Of a stretch of DNA of 64,000 nucleotides, positions 30,773 through 42,900 are shown in pieces. Numbering within the stretch: the first letter of the stretch is position 1; every line of letters starts with the position of its first letter. The translations under genes were made by a program, and so were the position numbers. Source of the DNA: Pomphorhynchus laevis (taxonomy: Eukaryota; Acanthocephala; Palaeacanthocephala; Echinorhynchida; Pomphorhynchidae); contig WNNJ02000411.1 in NCBI GenBank assembly GCA_012934845.2, positions 1 through 64,000 of the forward strand. The letters run 5' to 3'. Below the pieces are notes generated by a model. The model searched no databases. It was not told where the DNA came from and was given only the letters and a program-made list of their open reading frames with translations.

Positions 30773-33604
30773 TTAAGCATCAATCAAAGTTAGGCGATTT
30801 CCTAGTCCTCCTTTGTCGACTTGTTCTAAAGACCACGAAGATAATACGGGGCATGCGAAAGCATGCAAAAGAGCTGAACACTCTTTTGAGCAAAATCGAC
30901 AGCGACAGTGAGTCGAGCGAGAGTGAAAAGGGAGTCGAATTGAACAAAATTTGGCGTGGTAGCCGTCTAAAGATAAACGCCAAACCAGCGGACGCTTTTG
31001 GTATCTTGGATTTCTCCAAGCTGATTGAGTATAAACAGGCGTCAAAAAGATATCTGGATCTAGGCTAAGTATTTTGTTATCGAATAGCCGTCGGGCTTCC
31101 AAATACGTTGTGGTTTCACCAAGGCGAAATCGATTGCAAAGTTTGACCGAGAGTGGTATCGATCTACTAAGCACCGCAACAGCTGTAGAAGAACACTTCG
31201 ATGATACTCCTAATATCCTTTTTAGGTAGCGCCAAAAACATTTATCAATGATCTGAAAATCTCCTAAGGTCAAATCCGACCAAAAGCATCGAATCCCGTA
31301 ACTCAGAATCGGAAGCAACATCACATCAAAGTATTTGATCGCGCCTTCGAAGGACATAAGACCAAGCTTCGATGCCGTATAAGCTGACGTTACAACTTTC
31401 GCCGATTAACGAAATAAGTGGCTTCTGAAAGACCACCGAGATGAGAGTTCAAAGCCTAGATATCGATACGAATTAACAAATTCTATCGATGTTGCATTCA
31501 GAAAGAGCACATCATCACGACAGCGAGGCCCACCTCGCCAAAATTTTATAATTTTCGTTTTGGAAGTGTTGATCACTATTTTATTTGTCAGACAAAACTC
31601 AACGAGAGCTGTAATAACTGATTGTGCTGACCATCTATCTAACGTTATTAAGGCAAGATCGTCAGCATATAAAATTGGCACTACATTGGAAGCGGCGAAA
31701 CGAACATGATCTGGGAGATCCATCAAGAAGAAGGAAAATAACAGCGGGCTGAGAGGATCTCCTTGCTGGACTCCACGACTAGCAGTCAAAGGACCCGAAT
31801 AATTAACTCCGTCGTAAATGCGCATCGAACTAGGACGCAATATTCTTTCAAGAAGAAATAGAAAGTCTCCATGAACATTTACTCTCTCATGAAGCTTGGT
31901 TAATAGCAAGGTTCTATCAATCGAGTCGAACGCTTTCGCAAAATCAACAAAAATGCTATACAAAGATGAATGCTTATTAAAAGTATCGAGAACAAGTGAC
32001 CGAAGAATTGAGAGTGCACTCATAGTAGAATGATTTATACGAAATCCATGTTGCTCTGGAGGAAGAAGAAAACTACGAAATCTCGACAAACGTACGGCTA
32101 TCAAATTAGATAGAACTTTATACGAATGATTTAGTAGAGCTATCCCTCTATAAGAATCTCGACACGAGGGATCTCCCGAACCTTTGAACAACACTTTGAT
32201 AATGCTGTCAAGCCAGCCATTTGGTATAGGCCAACCCCTAAGAATCGCGTTATAAAAGAATATCCAGTAGTCAGCGACCAATCCGAAAGTCTGATTAATA
32301 TGTTCAACACACAGTTGATCAATTCCAGCAGCCTTTCTAGTAGCCATATTAGAGAGACAGCTCTTAATTTCAGCTAGGCTAAAGGGAGAATTGAGCGGAT
32401 CATGGTCCGTGATAGGACAATAGAGATTGCATTCTTTAGGATCGAAGGAATTAGAATTAGACGAGGCCAAAATTTCAGCGAAATGCTTGCGCCAATCCTC
32501 TAAAGGAAACTTAGAGGCAAGTTTACAAGTTTTGGGGAGTGCTAGCCATGGAGCGACCTCAGCTCTTAGAAGCCTCATCTGTTCTTCTCGTCTAAACACA
32601 TTTAGCCTGAATTGTCTAGTACTCTTATTATAAAATCTACACAGAGTCACAAAATCCGTCCTGGACAATGAAAATTCATTAATCTTGTAGAATGAGAGTA
32701 GCATCCTCTGCAAAAATTTTAAATGGTTTGGTAGTCGATACGATCGGCTTCCATTATGTCGGATATTATTACACGCGCGTAACAGTGTTTGGTGGAGCAT
32801 AGTGTAACTGGCCGCTAGATCACCACCCAACAAGAGTCGCTTAGATTCATTCAAATGACTAAAGTTAATGGCGTCGACAACGATCCGCCTACTCTTGGGT
32901 TGGACGGGACAAAAATCACTTAGTGAAGTCGAGAATTCTTTAATGACACAAATTACCGGTTTATGTTTTCGTCGTAAAGCCCATGATACATCGAAATCTA
33001 AGCATGTATCATGAATACCAACGTTCGAGAATATTAAATCTAGACAGCTCCTAGTTTCACCCATTTCATAAGTCCAACCCTCGATAGGAACGTGAAGAGT
33101 TAGATTGTGCGAAAAGAAGAATTCCTTTAGTAAATTAAGCTTCAGAGGGGATCTAGAAGAGGTAGCGTTGAAGTCACCGGCAACAACTATGGGTTTATTA
33201 CGAGATGAATTTAAGAGAATCTCAGACAACTCATTAATAATATCAGAAGCGTCTAACGACGGCTTGAAGTAGCAGGCGATAATGACAATGCTCGGAGTGT
33301 CCAAATAAACTGAATTCTCGAATGTTTTGTAAGACCACTCACTAAAAGAACCATTGATTGCCAAAATAACACCTCCACTAGGTCGACCGCGATCACCAAG
33401 AGTGGCCAGAATTTCAAAGCAATAAAATGAGTTTAATTTTACCGGCGATGTTGTGAAAGTCTCCAATAGAACTGCAATATCAAAGGAGGTCAAATAACTA
33501 GCAAATCCTTCATTCATAAGAGTTTCAAGACCTTCCACGTTAAATAATAAAAGAGACGAAAGCAAGAATCTGACGCTGCACGATGAAAAGTTTGTGATTG
33601 TCAT
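30773..33604 (-). CDS. LINE ORF2, endonuclease and reverse transcriptase, one in-frame TAA
   Basis: A long frame from the ATG at 33,604 shows an endonuclease (GDRGRPSGGVILAI, KPIVVAGDFNATSSRSPL), then the RT: RKAAGIDQLCVEHI, YRGIALLNHSYKVLSNLI, EQHGFRINHSTMSAL, SIFVDFAKAFDSIDRTLL, SRGVQQGDPLSPLLFSF and the catalytic PILYADDLALITLD. The frame meets TAA at 31,408-31,406 and continues in the same phase (SAKVVTSAYTASKLG) to the C-terminal zinc knuckle CRCRFCSKECSALLHAFACP and a stop at 30,773. Apart from this one codon it is full length (about 943 residues). Confidence 0.92.
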
Positions 33605-34646
33605 ATGGGGGATAACTGTGACTGCCCTATCCCATTTTCACCAGTAGATGATCCCAAACGTGTTCCTAAGCGTACCACTTTATTGTTACGGATCACAAAG
33701 CGAACTGACGTATTGTTTTCCCTCGCCATCTTAAGTTGATCGAGAAGGATGTTACGCGCATCACGTTCCGCTGGGGAGAGGTCAGTACTGACTATACATT
33801 TTGGAAGAGCTCAGAGTCTTTTAAGCATCTTCCTCGCTTCAGAATTAATGTACTAACCGCTTCGTTAGTTGTGAGTAAAAGCCAGGGTGGTGAATCACTC
33901 TTCTGAGCCCGAAAGCGGTGCACCCTAATCGAAATATTTTTGTCCAGATGAATGTCCAACGATGCAAGCAACGCCTGAACATTCTCCACCTCATTAGAAG
34001 CAACCGGTAGACCTCGAATAATAACGTTACGAGCTCTACGAGCCTGTCGATCAATTTCCTGAATAAACTCGAGAGGAGGAGCATCCTTCGACAATCTATT
34101 GGCAGCTAGAACAGTTCGTGTGACCAAACGTTGTACTTCGTTGGAAAACGATAGAGGCTTGCCAACCGAAGTATCTGCATGACTTAGTACTGCGCTAACC
34201 CCTTTAGTCGATGGTCCCTTCGAAATGGCAAGTAACTCTTTTATCTCGTGTTCAAGTGTTTCCATGCGTCTTGTGTTGTTCTGAGCTACGTCGATCAAAT
34301 TCGAAACCTTCTTGGCAGCACACTGGCCGCATAAGAAGTCACGAAGAAAGAACTCTCTGGATACATTTCTTGGAGCTTTAACGGAAGAACGTAACAAACA
34401 ACCCTCCGAAGAACATTCCATGAACAACGTGACGTAAATCTCGGTATCAAGATGTAAACTGGGAACAACCTGGAAAGCAAGAGATATAACTCTGTCCGAA
34501 AGACTTTCACTAGGAACTGCGGAGTCTACTGTATCTAAACATGGGGAACTCACAAGGCGATTACCACAACGTTGTGCCGGAAAGCAATCACGACAAGCTC
34601 TACCCGCCTTGACACACACAATTCTTGCACACCGCATGCGGCCCAT
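33601..34646 (-). CDS. LINE ORF1 with zinc-binding region
   Basis: The N-terminus is cysteine-rich (CVKAGRACRDCFPAQRC, then CSSEGC and FLCGQCAAKK), a PHD-like or zinc-ribbon pattern. A short coiled-coil stretch follows (TRRMETLEHEIKELL), then an RRM-like part (RRARNVIIRGLPVASNEVE, ISIRVHRFR). The open frame from 34,646 ends at 33,792. The rest of the protein (STDLSPAERDARNILLDQL, NTSVRFVIRNNKVVRLGTR) continues in another frame to a TGA at 33,603-33,601, so one frameshift lies near 33,800. ORF1 proteins of this type bind element RNA. The final TGA overlaps the ORF2 ATG. Confidence 0.82.
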
Positions 34647-34783
34647 TGCATGAACAACATCGATCTGGAACTGTCATTGTTGCTCCAAATTTGTGCAAGT
34701 AATCGCTCGTTGTCAACAGAAGTTGGATGTAGTGAATAGTCGACGATTGTCGATATTAAAACGCAGTTTGATTGTATAAGTTC

Positions 34784-34955
34784 GTTGTAGTGAAACGAAG
34801 TTCGTTGCAGAAGTGCGGCGTAGAAGTTCGTTGTTAGAAGTTCGTTTATTCTCGAAGTGCGGAGTAGAAGTTCGTTTATTCTCGAAGTGGGCGTAGAAGT
34901 TCGTTGTGAAGTGGAAGTTCGTAGAAGTTCGTTATTCTCGAAGTGGGCGTAATAA
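34784..34955. repeat. GAAGTTCGTT tandem repeats in the LINE leader
   Basis: About eight copies of (TA)GAAGTTCGTT, many with TATTCTCGAAGTG between them, lie just upstream (minus-strand sense) of ORF1. Repeated leaders occur in several LINE families and can hold promoter elements. That role is inferred here. Confidence 0.8.
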
Positions 34956-34960
34956 TTATA

Positions 34961-35227
34961 TATTATAATTATTTATTATAATAAATAATAATAAATATAA
35001 TAATATATTTATTATAATAAATATAATAAATAATTGTTTATGTATATATTCAAATCCAGCTAAGGTCACTGCCTGTTGACTTAAATTGACGCTTTTATAT
35101 TTGACGTTTCGAGGGTGTAAGATATATTATATTTGACTTAGAGATATTATATTTGACTTACACGCTCGAAGCGTCAAATAATAAAAGCGTTCATTTCTCA
35201 TTGGTTTGTTCTTCAAATATACTTATA
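34961..35227. other. AT-rich spacer with inverted repeat
   Basis: An inverted repeat pairs 35,091-35,122 (CGCTTTTATATTTGACG...) with 35,157-35,188 (...CGTCAAATAATAAAAGCG). The rest is AT. Confidence 0.7.
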
Positions 35228-35285
35228 TATAATATAGCCCTTTTCATTTTTATAATCACCATATTTCATTTTTATAGTCATCTTT
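35228..35285 (+). repeat. Left terminal inverted repeat
   Basis: Starts TATAATATAGCCC, with two direct copies of CATTTTTATA(A/G)TCA. Pairs with 36,624-36,681. Confidence 0.85.
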
Positions 35286-35349
35286 TTTTGGAAAATATTT
35301 TAATTTTACCCTTAGAAAATGTATCTAGATCCATAAGATATAAATTATA

Positions 35350-36387
35350 ATGAAAATAATAACAGCACTAAAGACAGGCGAGATTAATGAGAATGATACA
35401 GAAGACGCTCAAAGAAAACTCAGACAGGCAATAACAAAAAAATTAATTGAATGCTTTTTAGGATTATTACAAAGAGATGTCTCGCCAATTGAGATGTCTA
35501 CCATACTTAATTTATCTTATAGAACAGTTAAAATATTATATAAGAGATGTCTGGATCAAGAGTTTCGAGATTTATCGATTTTTAAATCTGCAGCTGAAAA
35601 GAAGAGAGCTACTACCAAGAAAGATTTTTTCTATGAAAAGAACATAAAAGCTTCTGAGATTGAAGCAAATTATTGCATTAACATCAAATCAATATGTGAA
35701 AAGCTCGTGTCATACAGTGGACAGGATACATATTCATATTCGCCATCGACGGTATGCCGAATAATAAAATCCATGAATTATACTCGAAAAAAGAAGTACG
35801 CTAATTCCAATTAATCGAAACAGTAATATAAATAAGGAATTAAGATAGCAGTATGGAGCTTCTGTAAATAATATAGAGGATAATCAACTTATATTTTTGG
35901 ATGAATCCGAATTTAATTTCCATACTCTCTAACTTTTAAGCTACTCGCCTCAAATCACGAAGTGTTATGTCAATTTAGCAAACTCGAATGGTACTAATAT
36001 ATCCTAGTTATGTGCCATTAATATTCAAGGTATATTTGCATATAAAATAAAGGTAGGAAGTTTATATCCATTGATTTAAATTCTTTCTTATGTGAAGATT
36101 TACCCATGTTATCTACACATGAAAAAAAGTAAATCGTTATGGATAATGCTACAATCCATAAGACTAGAAAAGTTAGCGAGGCCTTTATTCAGAAGAACTA
36201 TATCTTAAAGTTTTTACCACTATATTCCCCACAACTTAATCCTATTAAGGAATTTTTCATATGTAAGGCCTGTGTAAGACAGAGAGGTATAAACATGAGC
36301 AGTACCGCACCTATTGGTATAATAGAAGAGGTTTTAGATGCTGGAGATTTTATTATGGAAGGCTACTTTAGCCACATGCGACTTTAG
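35350..36387 (+). pseudogene. IS630-like transposase, broken
   Basis: The N-terminal part (35,350-35,814, 154 codons) has helix-turn-helix features (SPIEMSTILNLSYRTVKILY) and STVCRIIKSMNYTRKKKY, like the DNA-binding half of IS630/mariner transposases. The middle is full of stops, though IFLDESEFN-like sequence (the first catalytic Asp region) can be read near 35,890. The last part (36,139-36,387) has MDNATIHKTRKV with the second Asp and LPLYSPQLNPIKEFF. In the family this reads NPIE(E)FF, so the catalytic Glu is replaced by Lys here (spacing 34). The enzyme is dead. Confidence 0.8.
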
Positions 36388-36623
36388 GTTGAAATAGCAA
36401 ATGACATAGCTGATTTTATATAAATATTAAACCTTAATATATCATAATTCTCTATTATTTGTCTATTTTACATAACTTTATATACATCTGAAGAGTTGTA
36501 TCGCTCTACATATATACATATATATCTGAAGAAAATATATATTATATATTATATATATCCTTCAGATATATATATTAAAATGTGTTTTTAAAATCGTATA
36601 TTTTTATAATATTTTTCTATTTA

Positions 36624-36681
36624 AAAGGTGACTATAAAAATGAAATACTGTGACTATAAAAATGAAAAAGGCTGTATTATA
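36624..36681 (-). repeat. Right terminal inverted repeat
   Basis: The complement reads TATAATACAGCC, then two copies of TTCATTTTTATAGTCAC. Matches the left end with few differences. Confidence 0.85.
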
Positions 36682-36840
36682 TGTATTACACCCTGCATAC
36701 AGTATCTATGAAAATTATTTAAGACATTTACAAAGCAAATGATCAAATGGAAATATATGGCAAGGAAATTTCAATCATTTTAGTAAATATTTGTATAAAT
36801 TATTTTAATATTTGATTATTAGCATTTTATCACAAATTAT

Positions 36841-36988
36841 TTACTTACTTCGCATATGAACAAAAGGATCACAATCAAATTCTTTTACGCTGTAAAACAC
36901 ACACAATTCGCTGGCCTCAGAACATCGAACGGCAAAGAAACCGATGTCTTTTACATTGAAAATTTTATCCTGAATTTCCAAAGCGGGC
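36841..36988 (-). CDS. CCZ1: CCZ1 exon 9 (possibly last)
   Basis: Acceptor TTTAAACAG. One base completes Glu, then 46 codons: PALEIQDKIFNVKDIGFFAV, RCSEASELCVFYSVKEFDCD, PFVHMR. It aligns with EEIIVKAMSDYWVVGKKSDRRELYVIL of CCZ1. After CGA comes AGTAAGTAA: either GTAAGT (36,848-36,843) is a donor to a further exon, or the frame simply ends at TAA (36,843-36,841) giving a protein about 15-20 residues shorter than human. Confidence 0.82.
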
Positions 36989-39900
36989 CTGTTTAAACAA
37001 TAAACACTGATCGCAAATAATTAAAGTTGAAACTTTGAATTATAAAAGGAACAAAAATTTGCATAACGATACAAAACAGAAAATATTTATTTTTTCGTTG
37101 GAATAATGAATTCTGTTACTATTTTATTAAAAACAGTCATTGTCGACAATAATTATTTATACTTAATTGACCTTGTTTACATTTTAGTTTACTTTAAATG
37201 CACGAACGTAAATTAAAGACATTGAGGGTTATTTATGAGTGCTAATGAAGTGACAGCAATCAATTGTCGAGCTCATCTTTGCTTTACGTGATAAGAGCCT
37301 TATAGTATTATCTTATTATGCTTATAGTTATATGTTTATTGCCCGAAGGGTATCTCAATAATAAAAAACAAGGGTTCATTACATACAAATCATCAATAAT
37401 GGATTATTCTAATATCCTGTCTTATTTTCAATAGTTCATTTGTTGCTGGCTTTCTTTCCATCAGAAAATATAAGTTAAATCGTTTCCTTGTAACATACAA
37501 TATCGACATCCGCTCAACTATTCTTTGAATTATTCCAGTAGAGACAATACTTATTTAAAATTTATTTGAAAAATACTCGCATTTATTTTTTACAAATAAT
37601 TATCCTAAATCTAAATTATAAATATTACACTCAAGAATATATATATGATTCAAGTACGAATTTTATATTTAATGTTTTACTCGTAATTGCTGGTTAGATT
37701 GCTACATAATGTACGACTAGTAGGAATTGCAAACATATATTTTAATTAGTTAAAACAGATTGAAGCAGATAATAATAAAATTTTCCCCTATTTATTACGA
37801 TGTCTTAATTAAATAGTCACATAAAGATGGCAATTGTATTGAAAGTAATTTATTAAAATTTAGTATTTAAGAACAAATCACGAAGAAAATTCATTGATCT
37901 GTTCTTACAATACACATCAAAATTGATGTGTCATGCGTTACAACTATGTTATTTAACAAATTGTTTATAAACCTTAATACACATTTTTATATAATCTCAA
38001 TTTTTATAATTTATTCAAAGCTTTAAAAATGCTTTATAATAAATTTTCTAATTAAAAACAAACTGTATTTTGCTGTACTTTGAAATATATCTCTGTCGAT
38101 AATAATCAATGCTATCAAAAAATAAGAATAAACCAGAAACGTTTCTTTTCGGTAATTCATTCCTAGATAAACTTTAGTGATTATCACAATTTGATATTGA
38201 TTACAATTCTGATTTGCTTTTAAAGGCAAATAGATGTTAAAGAATTATTGGAGCTGGGTCAAAGAAAAGAGGATTTTTTTTGATATTTCGCTATCTTTAG
38301 AAAATTACTAGAGGTAATTTTTTGAAGATGCTGCAATGAGATTAATCAGTGGAGCAATAAGGCCAACATCAATCGACTTACTTCCAGTGTTATCTGGTAT
38401 ACCACCAGCCGATATAAGGCGGGACGCAATCTGTGTCTCAGCAAGCCGATCCCTGAACACCCTACCAATCCCTGTTGTCAAACCCCGCCTCAAATCACGA
38501 CATCCGTTCAGCAGACGTGTTAGAACTCTGCTCAATCTAATTAACACGAACGACATTGATGAGCTTGTATGTTGGAGGTGGCAACAAAGATGGGAGAAGT
38601 CAACATCCCAACTACGCAGGTTCGTTTCTAATGTGTCACTATCTCCGATCGGTAACGATTTGACCCGTTCGCACTGGGTACAGCTAAACATTCTACGTTC
38701 CGGATACGGTCGATACAGAGGTTTTCTTTTCAAAGCCGGTCTTGTAACATCCCTAAACTGCGAATGCGGCGTCATTCAAACCGGAGAACACATTTTGGCT
38801 TGCCCGACGATCAATATACAAGCATCAATGAAAGAAGTTAATGCGGAATTCCGACAATGGATTGGAGCAACAACTTGTAGATTTTAGTCTGTGGGATTGA
38901 TGCTATGTATTGCTTGTTGTTTTTGATTTATACGAGATATATATTGAAGATGCTAACATAAGTTAGCGAAATATCAAAAATAATTTCCTCTTTTATTTGA
39001 TCTAGCTCTAACAATTATTTATAAATAATGGATCATTATCAACTATTTATTAAGCAAATAGATGTGTTAAAAAACTGGTGCTGATCCATTTTTTTATTTG
39101 GAATGTTTGATCAGAATCAGCAAACACAAATGGTCTGTACCAAAAGTATTCAAACACATATATGCTTCAACATGCATTCAGTATAAATAATCGAAAATAA
39201 TAGGCAAAATAAAAAATAACGTTTAAACAATAATTGTCGATTGACGATTAGGCAAACATATTATTGACGAATAATTTTAACTGGAAAATGTTTAGACAAC
39301 ATTAAAACTTACTCTTGCTCGCAGAACACCGATGCAAATTTGAACAAAACTGCTACTCGAATATCAGGAAAATTTGTCATATTTACATGCAAATGATAAC
39401 TTAATGATTTACGTGAAACGTACAAAACTGCATAGTCTCTCGGATCTGCGGTAACATCATCATTGTGAGTGTACGAAAGCATTCTATATCAAAAATCAAC
39501 AGAATGTAATCAAAAAATTCACTGTTTCGTGGAATAAATTTTTTTATTAAGAAGATATTTTTCAGAAAGAATTTTCAATACAACTTTTATTAATTGACAC
39601 ACACAGGAAATCTACATGCTTTTTTACAAACTTCGTCGAAAAGCTTAACCGGGATGCACCGTATTATCACAGATACCTAGACCCCAATGGCACGTTTGGA
39701 CCTTAGTCTACTCATCGCTACAACAGGGTGGTATCATCATTGCGGCTTTGTAACTATACAGCTTCGACAGTAGTAGGCCCTTAGTAAACCTCTGAACAGA
39801 ATTCGCTAAGCGCATGCTCCTTCACCTGGTTAACATCCTTACATCTGGTAAGGTTTTAAGAAGTTGCTAACCAGGTGGAGGAGCTTAGCGAATTCCGTTT

Positions 39901-42900
39901 ATAGGTTTAGTGAGGATCAATACTGTCGAAGTTGTGTAGCTACAGAGCTACACTGATGAGATCACCATGTCATGATGAGTAGACATTGGTCAAAACGCTC
40001 CATTAGGGGCTAGGCGTCTGTAGTAAGCGCATTCCGGGTTAAGCTTCCCAAAGAAGTTTGTAAAAAGCATGCAGGTTTACACTTTCTTGATTGTGTCTGT
40101 CAATTAATAAAAACTGTGTTGAAATTCTTTTTGATTAATAGATTGCCACCAGTAGTTTTTTCATAAAGATATTTTTATAATTCAGTAAACAATTGCATTC
40201 GTGTCGAACTAGACTTACTTCATTTTCGATGAAAATACAATTATAGACACGAGTATTTTTAATTTCATTTGCCAGCTTTCGACTCTTTGTCCTTTTCTAG
40301 CATACACTAAATGTGCGTCGAAAGCAACACATTCAGTCGATTGATCAAGGAATCTTTGCATATTATAGAGCAAAAGACGTATTTGTCATCAGTTATAAAT
40401 GTTGATTACATAACGATAATAATTCCACCGAACGGCCTACCTCTAATACCACATAAGGCAATATTTTTCAATTATAACTAAACTCATGCATTCAAATTGG
40501 CTACTTTAAATGTATGGTGTTGCAATTAAATGTTGAGACCCATTTCATAAATTAACGGCTTATATTATCACGCATTTTAAGCTATCAGTAAAATACAATA
40601 TTTTTAGAAGATGATCTTAAATGTGTTAAATAAATATTATTTAATATTTTTAATAAAACGTAGATTAATTATATTTTTGAATTTTTGATATTCTACTGAG
40701 ATCATTAACATAGAACATTTAAAATTACAATAGGTACATAATAAAATAACACAAAAAACGTAAATGTTTTTATAAGCTCTTGATATATTTGATATCCTCT
40801 TAGTTTATTATTATCATATTGTAATTAAAGCAGAGACATGATTATTTATTTTACAAGTTAAATCCAATTTTTCGGGCACGTAGCACACACCATTATCAAG
40901 GATTATTCAATTGTAATCAGATTAAACAATTAGGACTTTTTTCTATCAGAACAACTTCATTATCAAATGTTTAAGGTTCTATCGAACCATTTAACATTCT
41001 TCTTGATCTTAACTTATTTCAATTGATCCCTAGTTCCTCTAATATTTGCAAACATTTTTGATAATTTTCGTATATTAAGACCTTTGTAGTCTCATGTAAT
41101 ATTATGTACGGCAACTAAATGTTGTTTGATTGCTCCGTTGTATGTGCATTTGAGTTGCTTTCAAGTGTTTATACAGTAAAGTTATATTAAATTGATAAAC
41201 TACAGAAGAATTGTTTTTCGTTGTTACCGAAAATACAATTTTTTATTTTGAAGATTGTCAAGTTATTTATTTCTATAATAAAGTTTAAATATCAGTTTTT
41301 CAGTTGTGGGTACCTTATTCTTAAAAATTTTTCGTAATTAGCATTCTAGAAATTGAAAATTATTAGTCATTTGGTTTTCATATTAGATAATTTTTCTATA
41401 GCCTTCATTTTGGCTCGTTATGACTTGAATTCTGTTTATTAATCACGAGCATAAACGGTTAGTAATCTTATCGACAACTTCATAGTTGAAACCGTTATTG
41501 ACTAATCTTTGTAGCATATTTTGTCATTATCGCGAATAGTTTTGTCATAGATTTAAAACATCAATAAAAATATATTCACTTTAGAATTCCAGTGGAGTCT
41601 GGTGGATTATTATGCATTTAGCGGGAATTATTATTGACTCAAGGAAGAATAAGTTTTATTTTGTTAACAAGCTTTCTATTGTTTAGATCCTTTTTAAGTA
41701 TCTAATATAATTAAAAAAATATATTATATCTGTCCTATAACATTTCGAAATATAATAATCATCAAATAACTGATTATAATGTAAATAAAACATTTCTCTG
41801 AGTATAAATTACTCCGGGGATTATCAAATTAAAAACGGAAATCCAGGGGAAGAACGATTTCGGGAAATGATTATTCAATTAATAAAGTCAAAGTTCCAGA
41901 TATACAGATACCGTTCAGTATATTAACTATCATTTGAAGTAATGATATCATTCTTATTATTTTAAAGTATTCAACAAGGTTTGTGCTGTTTTATAATAAA
42001 CAATAATCACAAGTCTGAAAATAAAGGTCATTTTAATGGACAAAAACGTCAACAAATCCAAATAAACGCAACACATTAAGTTGAAACATGGCATAAAAAA
42101 CAAAATATTAGACTAATATTTTATTTTACAACTAAAATGTGTTTCTTAATTAATAATACTGTATCGCACTGTATCCGTTAATGTAAATTTATAGGAACCA
42201 AGGAAAATCAAAGACAAAAGAATTATTCAATATTTCAATGGCAACTGTCATCATCATCTGGACAAATAAAAAATTTAACAGTTTTTAAAAAATTGTTACA
42301 AAAAAACTGTAATTTTTTTAATTTTCCTGATGATGATAGCAGTTGCCATTGAATTATTTTGTCTTTGTTTTTCCTATGTTCCTATAAATTAACATTTACT
42401 AAATTCGAGGAAATGGATGACTTCAATATCTTCAATTGATTCAATTAGTCGTAAAAATGCTTTATACCGATTTCGTATTATGAATAGTTTTGTTAAATAG
42501 TTTTCAAAGTCATCAGTTTATGTACACGTAAGTTGATTATTATTTAAATCGGTAAAAGAAATTGGTTTTCACTTTAATATTGCGATAAAGAATATTAAAA
42601 AATTAGATTATAGTTCATATTTTCATAGCTTATTTAATAGCTATTTAATTCATCCATCATGGATACACTAACGGTAACGTTATGTGGAAATTTGTCCAAA
42701 TATTAAACAACGCAAATTAATGTACAATAAAAATGTATGAACTTACTTTTGAAGATTTAAATGGTGAAGTATTTGCGTGCTAATTATTTCTTCCTCGATG
42801 TTCAGAGCTTTGGCTATTGTCGAATGATGATCGTCCATAAAAGCGAAACCGCATGTAGCTAATTAGCAGCACATGAGATGCAAATTTAAATGACAATAAT

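Larger units (their letters stand above)
30720..34960 (-). mobile_element. Two-ORF LINE, nearly intact
   Basis: A complete minus-strand LINE: a leader with repeats (34,784-34,955), ORF1 (34,646-33,601), ORF2 (33,604-30,773) and a short 3-prime tail. The ORF1 stop and ORF2 start overlap as ATGA at 33,604-33,601. Only two defects were seen: a frameshift in ORF1 and one in-frame TAA in ORF2. Organisation and motifs suggest a jockey/I/CR1-superfamily element. Confidence 0.9.
35228..36681 (+). mobile_element. IS630/Tc1/mariner-like DNA transposon with long TIRs
   Basis: A 1.45-kb element. Both ends carry about 58-bp terminal inverted repeats beginning TATAATA(T/C)AGCC and containing two tandem TTTCATTTTTATAGTCAC motifs each, a likely double transposase-binding site. 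The transposase lies between them on the plus strand. A palindrome (36,510-36,575, ATATATCTGAAG arms) lies between the gene and the right end. The gene is broken, so this copy is non-autonomous now. Confidence 0.85.

Noticed and set aside
30730-31068. 112-codon plus-strand frame
   Set aside because: Antisense shadow of LINE ORF2 C-terminus.
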